In this document: positions 59,818 through 64,000 of the stretch, piece by piece | How the letters are laid out: every line of letters starts with the position of its first letter | Position numbering within the stretch: the first letter of the stretch is position 1 | Assembly: GCF_022524485.1 (NCBI RefSeq) | Contig: NZ_JAKXMK010000023.1 | Coordinates: forward strand, 145,030-209,029 | Length of the DNA stretch: 64,000 bases | Origin: Pseudonocardia alaniniphila | GTDB taxonomy: Bacteria; Actinomycetota; Actinomycetes; Mycobacteriales; Pseudonocardiaceae | Reading direction: 5' to 3' | The notes under the pieces: generated by a model | Databases searched by the model: none | The model's input: only the letters and a program-made list of their open reading frames with translations | What the model was told of the DNA's origin: nothing | Position numbers and translations under genes: made by a program

Positions 59818-60431
59818 GGAATGGTCACCTCTCGTCCGGTCACGGTGGCTCCCTGCCGGGCCAGCGCGGCGACGGTGCTCACGAGCAACCGCCGTTCCTC
59901 GATCTTGATTCGTTCGTGCAGCGAGTCGACGCTGTCCCCAGGTTCGACGGGAACCGCGGCCTGCGCCAGCACCGGTCCCGTGTCGACCCTGTCGTCCACG
60001 ATGTGCAGGGTGGCCCCGGTGACCTTGACGCCGTACGCCAGCGCGTCGGCCACGCCGCGGGTGCCGGGGAAAGCGGGGAGCAGCGCGGGGTGGGTGTTGA
60101 TCATCGGGCTGGCGATGCTGCCGAGAAAATCCGGACCGAGGATCTTCATGAATCCGGCGCTGACCACGAGGTCGGGACGGTGCTCGGCCACGGCCTTGGC
60201 CATCGCGGAGTCCCACGCGCCACGGTCGGCGTGGTCGGCCAAGCGCACCGTGAACGTGGGTACACCGGCACGCTCGGCGCGGGCCAGCCCCTCGATACCG
60301 CCACGGTCTGCCCCGACGGCGACCACACGGGCCGGGTAGGTGCTGTCGGCCGCGGCGTCGAGGAGCGCCTGCAACAGCGTGCCGGAGCCGGAGACCAGGA
60401 CGACCACACGGGCCGGAACGGGGAGCTCCAC
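59814..60431 (-). CDS. purN: Phosphoribosylglycinamide formyltransferase
   Basis: 205 residues; third step of purine synthesis, using 10-formyl-THF. Typical pieces are ARVVVLVSGSGTLLQALLDAA, VSAGFMKILGPDFLG, the active-site INTHPALLPAFPGTRG (Asn/His) and HIVDDRVDTGPVLAQ with the catalytic Asp. The GTG start is chosen by family length; upstream in-frame sequence of about 60 codons has no family character. Coupled to purH. About 230 bases separate it from the perM gene, with no clear operator. Confidence 0.95.
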   Translation of the reverse strand: MELPVPARVVVLVSGSGTLLQALLDAAADSTYPARVVAVGADRGGIEGLARAERAGVPTFTVRLADHADRGAWDSAMAKAVAEHRPDLVVSAGFMKILGPDFLGSIASPMINTHPALLPAFPGTRGVADALAYGVKVTGATLHIVDDRVDTGPVLAQAAVPVEPGDSVDSLHERIKIEERRLLVSTVAALARQGATVTGREVTIP

Positions 60432-60660
60432 CCGGTAGGTACCGCTCGGCGATGCGGGCAAGCGCTGACTCCTCGGCAGGACGGTGATCGGGTGACAACC
60501 TCCAGGGTAGGCCGCGGCGCAGGTCACACCGCCTCCGGAGGGCACCACGGGGTGCAGATCGCGCCCCACCGTCTCCGTGCGCCGCCCGGCCGCACGTCGA
60601 GCAACGCGCGGCACCGAAGCCGGACCCTACGGATCCGGAAGCGGGACGACGGGAACGAGC

Positions 60661-62574
60661 TCAGCCCTCGTCAGGCGGATCGTCGGAGCCTCGGTTCTTG
60701 TCCTCCGCCGCCGCACGCCGGGCCGCCTCCCGCTCGCGCTGAGCAACAAGCTCCCCGACCGTGCGCGGGCCGCGCGGACCGGGAGCAGGCTGCTGCGAGG
60801 TGTCGCCGGAGGCAGGCGCACGATCCGGGGCGTCGGTCTGCTGCCCCTTGCTCCACCAGCGCTTCTTCTCGGGCCCGTCGGCGGCGCCGGCATCGCGCCG
60901 GTCGGGAATCTCGCGGCCCCGCCTGCGCTCCGGGCGCTTCGCGGTGCGCGCCGGTGGTACCCGGCGCGGGCCTACCCGCTGGGGCAGGGCTCGTTGCGGC
61001 GCAGGCTCCTCGTCGTCCCGGGCGTCTCCGCGCCGTTGCGGGGAACCCTCGTCCCGTTCGGTGTCGCCGCTGTCGGCTTCCTCACCGTCGGATGCAGCCA
61101 CCTCGCTCACAGCGTCCCCGTCCGAAGAGTCCTCGTCCTCCGGGTCGTCGTCATGGGCGCCCTCCTCGCCGGCGGCGGCCTCGTCCTTCCCGGCCGGCTC
61201 GTCCTCGGCGGTCTCGGTCTCCGTCCGGGCCGGTTCCTCGTCCTTCGCGGCGACGTCCTGGGCATCCGTGGCTTCGGACTCGACCGGTGCGCGCCCGTGC
61301 TGCCCGGGCTTCGGTCGCGCAGACGCCGCACGCGCCCGTCCCCGCCCGGCGTCCTTGGCTTGCGCTTCTTCCGTCTCTTCAGGCTCGTCCCGGCGGCTTC
61401 GGATCAGCGCCACGACCACCATCGGCAGCCCGACCCAGAGCAGGACAGCGGGCACCACCAGCTCACCGGAGAGCCGCACCGGGTCGAACGGCCCCGCACC
61501 CAGCCTCCCCCCGGCCAGCCACGCCAGCAGCCCGGCGACGAGCGCGGTGGCGACGGCCGTCGCACCGACGGCGCGCAACCGGTCGGCGGCACCGGCCGTG
61601 GTGACGCACGCGCGTCCGGCCAGCACCCCCACGGCGACGGGCAGGACGAACGCCGCGGCGGCCCACACGGGTGGCGCGGACGTCGGGAGGGCCGCCAGCA
61701 GCGGGAAGTTCGACCGCTCTCCCGGGTACGCGGCGAGCGGGGTGCTCACGCCCGTGCCGACCGCGATCCCGGGGCCCAGCACCCAGCTGATCCCGGCGAC
61801 GACGGCGTTGGGCAGGTACGCGAGCGCGAGCAGCGTGAGGCCTATGCCGGCGCCGAATCCTGGGGCGAGCGTCTCGTACGCGGCGGCGATGTGGCCCGCG
61901 CCCAGCACCAGACCCGCGAAGAGGGCCACGGAGCCCGCGAGCACCAGCCCGGTGAGCGCGACCGCGGTGCCACGCAGCGCGGGCCAGAACCAGCTGGGAA
62001 GGCGCGCGACCCATTCCGCGGGCACCCCGCAGGCCCGCACCACCCCGACGGCCGCGGCCGCGGCTGCGACGAGACCGCCGCCGACCATCGCGGACCACGG
62101 CGTCACGGCGACCTCGGCGGCACGCGGGAGCAACGCGCTGCCCAGCACGGCGACCGAGGCATGTGCCCCGGCGATGCTGGCGAGCACCGCTCCGGCGTCC
62201 GAACGGAAACGGCACCCGAGCCGCCGCGCCGCCCACTTCGCCCCGAGAGCGATGACCACGGCGACCACGGCCGTCGGCAGCAGGGGCAGCACGCTGAGCG
62301 GCTGGCCGCCCAGCACGAGCGGGATCTGGTGCGCGGCCAGCCACAGCGGGATCGCCGCGGCGAACGCCCCGTCGAGTGTCAGGCTGCCGTCGCCCGTCGC
62401 GATGACGAAGGCCCCAGCCGGCACGAGTAGGGCGTAACTGAAGATGACCGTGCCCATGGCGCCGGCCAGCAGCAGGCGCAGGCGGTCCAGGCCCGCGACG
62501 CCCCCGGAATCCGGAAGGTCGTTCGGACCGTCCGGATCGGGGTCGGTTCCAGGGCCGGCAAGTGTGCGGGTCAC
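60661..62574 (-). CDS. perM: PerM-like membrane protein (DUF6350) with a long charged tail
   Basis: 637 residues. The first about 410 form some ten membrane segments (LLLAGAMGTVIFSYALLVPAGAFVI, GQPLSVLPLLPTAVVAVVIALGA, VVAGISWVLGPGIAVGTGVSTPLAAYP). This is the DUF6350 family; in M. tuberculosis the gene at this place (Rv0955, perM) is needed for division under stress by stabilising the divisome. The C-terminal about 230 residues are disordered, alternating acidic (DDDPEDEDSSDGD) and basic stretches, ending in a basic EKKRWWSKGQQ block. It is longer than the mycobacterial protein, mainly through this tail. GTG start. Gene order with DUF5336, purN and purH is conserved. Confidence 0.85.
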   Translation of the reverse strand: MTRTLAGPGTDPDPDGPNDLPDSGGVAGLDRLRLLLAGAMGTVIFSYALLVPAGAFVIATGDGSLTLDGAFAAAIPLWLAAHQIPLVLGGQPLSVLPLLPTAVVAVVIALGAKWAARRLGCRFRSDAGAVLASIAGAHASVAVLGSALLPRAAEVAVTPWSAMVGGGLVAAAAAAVGVVRACGVPAEWVARLPSWFWPALRGTAVALTGLVLAGSVALFAGLVLGAGHIAAAYETLAPGFGAGIGLTLLALAYLPNAVVAGISWVLGPGIAVGTGVSTPLAAYPGERSNFPLLAALPTSAPPVWAAAAFVLPVAVGVLAGRACVTTAGAADRLRAVGATAVATALVAGLLAWLAGGRLGAGPFDPVRLSGELVVPAVLLWVGLPMVVVALIRSRRDEPEETEEAQAKDAGRGRARAASARPKPGQHGRAPVESEATDAQDVAAKDEEPARTETETAEDEPAGKDEAAAGEEGAHDDDPEDEDSSDGDAVSEVAASDGEEADSGDTERDEGSPQRRGDARDDEEPAPQRALPQRVGPRRVPPARTAKRPERRRGREIPDRRDAGAADGPEKKRWWSKGQQTDAPDRAPASGDTSQQPAPGPRGPRTVGELVAQREREAARRAAAEDKNRGSDDPPDEG

Positions 62575-62590
62575 CGCACCAGGGTCTCAG

Positions 62591-62621
62591 CGGCGTGCCG
62601 CCCGAACGGACAGGCACGCCG
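62591..62621 (-). terminator. Weak stem-loop between DUF5336 and perM genes
   Basis: A 9-bp stem CGGCGTGCC/GGCACGCCG around a 13-base loop in the 97-base gap after the DUF5336 stop. It might attenuate read-through into perM. Confidence 0.4.
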
Positions 62622-62671
62622 GGAGCGCTCGGCCCGATCCACTGTCGGTGGACCGGCCGCAGCGCCGACCG

Positions 62672-63754
62672 TCAGTTGGGCGGACGTTCGCCGGGCTGGA
62701 TGAAACGGGTCTGCTCGACGGGCCCGTCATCCGGGTCGGACGTGTCACCGCGCTGCTCGTGACGTCCCTCCGCCGACGGCTCCTTCCACGGCTGCGCAGC
62801 GGACTCGCTATGCGGGTACGCCGAGGTGACGTCGGAGGCGCCGGGGGCGGCGGCCGGAGTGCCGGGCGACGACGGGGTGTCGGCCCCGGCATCAGGGGCG
62901 CCACCGCCGCCGTACCAGCTGGGACCGCCTCCGGGCCGGGCACCGGGCTCGGGCTGGCCTGGCGCCTGCTGGCCCCAGCCACCCTGGGCGGGAGGCTGCT
63001 GGCCCTGGCCGTAGCCGGGCTGGCCGGCGTAGCCCTGCTGGCCGTACCCGGGCTGCTGGGCACCGTAGGGCGCCTGCTGCCCGTAGCCGGGCTGCTGGCC
63101 GCCGTAGCCGCCGTGCTGGCCGTAGCCGCCCTGGGCGGCCCCGTACTGCCCGTACTGACCCTGCTGGCCGTACCCCTGCGGGTACTGGCCGCCGTAGCCC
63201 TGCGGCTGTTGCTGTTGCGGGTAGCTCGGCGCCTGGCGCGGCCGGGGCGCCGGAGCCTTGACGAGGTCGGCGTCGAGCAGCACCGCGCCGACGACGGCCG
63301 CGGTCTCCAGGATCGCGAGCACCAGCACGACCACCGCGGTGGTGGACGAGGCGCCGGTCGCTACGAGTTGCAGGACCAGCAGGGTGCCGGTGGCCACCGC
63401 GACAGCGGCGGGCACGAGCACGCGTCCGACCTTCGGCAGCAAGGCCGCGCCGGCCAGCAGACCGCCGCCCACCAGCAATGGCGCGATGACCGATGCGGCG
63501 AAACCCACCTCGTCGAAGAAGCCGAGCAGGTAGATCACCACACCCAGACCCGCCGCGACGAGCGCGAGCAGCCGCGCCGGGCCGGGCGCGAGCTGAGGCT
63601 CGGCTGCGGGGGCCGTCCGGCCGGCCGTCTCCGCGGCCGACGTCGCCGACGACGACTCGGCCGACGTCGACCCTGTAGCCGTTGCCGGGGGCGACCCCGC
63701 AGGCGACGAGACGCCGTGGGCGGGTGTCCCGGGTGTCCCGGGCTGCTGACTCAT
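62672..63754 (-). CDS. DUF5336 membrane protein (Rv0954-like) with a Gly/Tyr/Gln-rich tail
   Basis: 360 residues. A Ser/Thr/Pro-rich cytoplasmic start of about 55 residues is followed by four membrane segments (LLALVAAGLGVVIYLLGF, SVIAPLLVGGGLLAGAALL, VLVPAAVAVATGTLLVLQLV, TAVVVLVLAILETAAVVGAVLL). About 180 residues of low complexity come next, dominated by YGQQ, GYGQQ and QPGYGQ units, and then an acidic/basic end. The M. tuberculosis counterpart Rv0954 is linked to the divisome. The tail resembles prion-like, phase-separating sequences. ATG start. Upstream of perM in the same direction. Confidence 0.85.
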   Translation of the reverse strand: MSQQPGTPGTPAHGVSSPAGSPPATATGSTSAESSSATSAAETAGRTAPAAEPQLAPGPARLLALVAAGLGVVIYLLGFFDEVGFAASVIAPLLVGGGLLAGAALLPKVGRVLVPAAVAVATGTLLVLQLVATGASSTTAVVVLVLAILETAAVVGAVLLDADLVKAPAPRPRQAPSYPQQQQPQGYGGQYPQGYGQQGQYGQYGAAQGGYGQHGGYGGQQPGYGQQAPYGAQQPGYGQQGYAGQPGYGQGQQPPAQGGWGQQAPGQPEPGARPGGGPSWYGGGGAPDAGADTPSSPGTPAAAPGASDVTSAYPHSESAAQPWKEPSAEGRHEQRGDTSDPDDGPVEQTRFIQPGERPPN

Positions 63755-63862
63755 GAAACGAACTCCCTCGGTGCGGACCCGCGGTCCGTCGCAGGTGATG
63801 GCTCGAAACGCTAGCTCATGTCGGCGACGAAGGCGGGATGGGAAGTTCGCCCAGGTCCGCCG

Positions 63863-63903
63863 CCGGGGAGCTGCGTTCCGCGACCGGAACGCATGCTCCC
63901 CGG
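63863..63903 (-). terminator. Stem-loop terminator after sucD
   Basis: An 18-bp stem (CCGGGGAGC then TGCGTTCCG, with complements) with a CGAC loop and one bulged T, 8 bases past the sucD stop. Confidence 0.85.
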
Positions 63904-63911
63904 ATCTGTTC

Positions 63912-64000
63912 CTAGCGCGCGGCGATGAGCTCCCGCATGAGCGCGGCGGTCTCGCTGGGGGTCTTGCCGACCTTGACGCCCGCGGCCTCCAGGGCCTCCT
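63912..64000 (-). CDS. sucD: Succinyl-CoA synthetase alpha subunit, C-terminal end (partial)
   Basis: The last 28 codons of a gene that runs off the right edge. The residues EALEAAGVKVGKTPSETAAL and LMRELIAAR are the typical SucD ending, and the neighbourhood (DUF5336, perM, purN, purH) matches sucD in other actinobacteria. It makes succinate and ATP or GTP from succinyl-CoA in the TCA cycle. Start and upstream sucC are outside the window. Confidence 0.88.
   Translation of the reverse strand, partial: EALEAAGVKVGKTPSETAALMRELIAAR

Noticed and set aside
60577..62437. Overlapping 558- and 617-codon open frames opposite perM
   Set aside because: Low-complexity products with Ser/Pro/Arg bias; perM has membrane segments and conserved gene order, so it is the real gene.

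Overview
The window is high-GC actinobacterial chromosome. GTG starts and 4-base ATGA/GTGA gene overlaps are frequent, and the reading frames show strong third-position GC bias. Gene order and content point to a Pseudonocardiales-type genome (my inference, not tested): fused fbiC for coenzyme F420, monomeric NADP-isocitrate dehydrogenase, a LexA-box-controlled imuA'/imuB/dnaE2 set, and the order DUF5336-perM-purN-purH next to sucD, which matches the Mycobacterium tuberculosis Rv0952-Rv0957 neighbourhood. I saw no rRNA, tRNA, prophage, insertion sequence or CRISPR array.

Layout. 0-1.4 kb: end of a sensor kinase with an unusual C-terminal membrane tail, and its NarL-type regulator. 1.4-13.8 kb: nucleoside salvage, with a catalytically gutted aldehyde dehydrogenase-like protein, adenosine deaminase, and an operon running bmpA-like lipoprotein, ATPase, two permeases, cdd, deoA; an SDR oxidoreductase and a coiled-coil protein are interleaved. 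14-26 kb: D,D-carboxypeptidase, YihY membrane protein, trpS, CoA-transferase, a 58-residue protein, fbiC, a siderophore-binding lipoprotein with a candidate iron box, a YbaK-type deacylase, and a cluster of SH3-like protein, exonuclease III and Ser/Thr kinase. 26-34 kb: isocitrate dehydrogenase, two small membrane proteins, and a divergent two-component system leading into a three-gene ABC-2 exporter. 34-41 kb: DUF2252 protein, AhpD-fold protein, DUF3017-folD, and a serine hydrolase divergent from a second two-component system.

41-50 kb: pentapeptide protein, ABM monooxygenase, YaaH-type transporter, NDH-2-like flavoprotein, dnaE2 with a perfect LexA box, a TmrB-like ATPase, and a thioredoxin/MerR pair. 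50-54 kb: a LacI-type repressor with two operators and a FrcBCA-like sugar importer. 54-58 kb: imuA'-imuB with a second perfect LexA box, and an Erm-type 23S rRNA methyltransferase preceded by a possible 17-codon leader carrying an Arg-Leu-Arg motif. 58-64 kb: four copies of a 72-bp repeat, purN-purH, perM, a DUF5336 protein with a Gly/Tyr/Gln-rich tail, and the end of sucD.

Regulation is unusually readable. There are two LexA boxes on separate mutasome loci, paired palindromes in both divergent two-component promoters, paired LacI operators, a possible iron box, and stem-loops placed exactly between the binding-protein gene and the transporter genes in both ABC import operons. Perfect 15-18 bp stem-loops without a long U tract close many transcription units. 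The most interesting leads are the erm leader peptide, the two-component/ABC-2/membrane-protein module with tandem CGAC-N4-GTCG boxes, the DNA-damage control of a TmrB-like ATPase, and the repeat families that extend into coding sequence (folD tail, FrcA-like N-terminus).
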